A stretch of DNA of 64,000 nucleotides from Acanthosepion esculentum (Eukaryota > Mollusca > Cephalopoda > Sepiida > Sepiidae), in the NCBI GenBank assembly GCA_964036315.1, contig OZ038479.1, positions 59,795,746 through 59,859,745 on the forward strand. Direction: 5' to 3'. Numbering within the stretch: position 1 is the stretch's first letter; the number at the start of each line of letters is the position of its first letter. Position numbers and translations under genes: made by a program. A model generated the notes under the pieces. The model had not been told where the DNA came from, ran no database searches, and was given only the letters and a program-made list of their open reading frames with translations. Positions 63,905 to 64,000 of the stretch are shown in pieces.

Positions 63905-64000
63905 CTGCTACAAATTCTTACAGAATGTGACATTTTAAAGGTTATAAATTATTCTGTGTAAAGCAATAAAAAATAAAACTTCATGTAAAATGCATTATTA

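Overview
The window looks like nuclear DNA of a coleoid cephalopod, most likely an octopus. This is an inference from three things: dense arrays of C2H2 zinc fingers with a near-invariant TGEKPYSCEVCGSAFS linker-finger consensus of the type massively expanded in octopus; an AT-rich, intron-like background; and very many SINEs, LINEs, Ty3/gypsy, Penelope-like and DNA-transposon remnants. There is no prokaryotic gene structure.

Only three long open frames are convincing protein-coding sequence. All are C2H2 zinc-finger arrays in single exons: a decayed copy on the minus strand at the left (L, about 506-1651, with ruined fingers out to 2200), a clean 14-finger copy on the minus strand (M, 27301-28497), and a 16-finger copy on the plus strand (R, 57520-58887) followed by more broken fingers. 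Their flanks are homologous too. About 0.8 kb downstream and 0.4-2 kb upstream of each gene can be aligned by eye, so the cluster grew by copying multi-kilobase units, M and R being inverted relative to each other. Gene-less pieces of the unit lie at 4290-5010, 19130-19215 and 37730-38917. A TATA/CCAAT/octamer promoter with a short first exon at about 18.45-18.6 kb on the minus strand could serve copy L. A small secreted-peptide frame (25338-25562, minus) and a possible spliced exon (10954-11186, minus) are the only other candidate host coding sequences.

The rest is mobile DNA. 0-10 kb: copy L and its flanks, a 5S-rRNA-derived repeat, tRNA-like SINEs, a tandem duplication and a TA-flanked MITE. 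10-22 kb: SINE clusters, hairpins, AT-rich repeats. 21.7-24.5 kb: a Penelope-like element (reverse transcriptase, GIY-YIG, terminal motif) on the minus strand facing a second GIY-YIG fragment. 25.7-25.9 kb: a second 5S-derived repeat. 31.9-33.6 and 50.0-51.9 kb: inverted copies of one long repeat. 34-38.8 kb: hAT-like element, gypsy integrase, LINE and mariner remnants. 41-44.3 kb: a 5'-complete but 3'-truncated Ty3/gypsy element whose gag is split by a solo-LTR-like insertion. 44.4-48.8 kb: minus-strand LINE RT, a GIY-YIG retroelement end, a retropepsin fragment. 52.4-56.6 kb: AT-rich repeat forming a giant inverted repeat around 54.0 kb. 63.2-63.9 kb: another gypsy gag remnant. None of the retroelement copies appears intact.

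All homology statements come from reading the sequence by eye. No alignment, database search or expression data were available. Boundaries of repeats are approximate.
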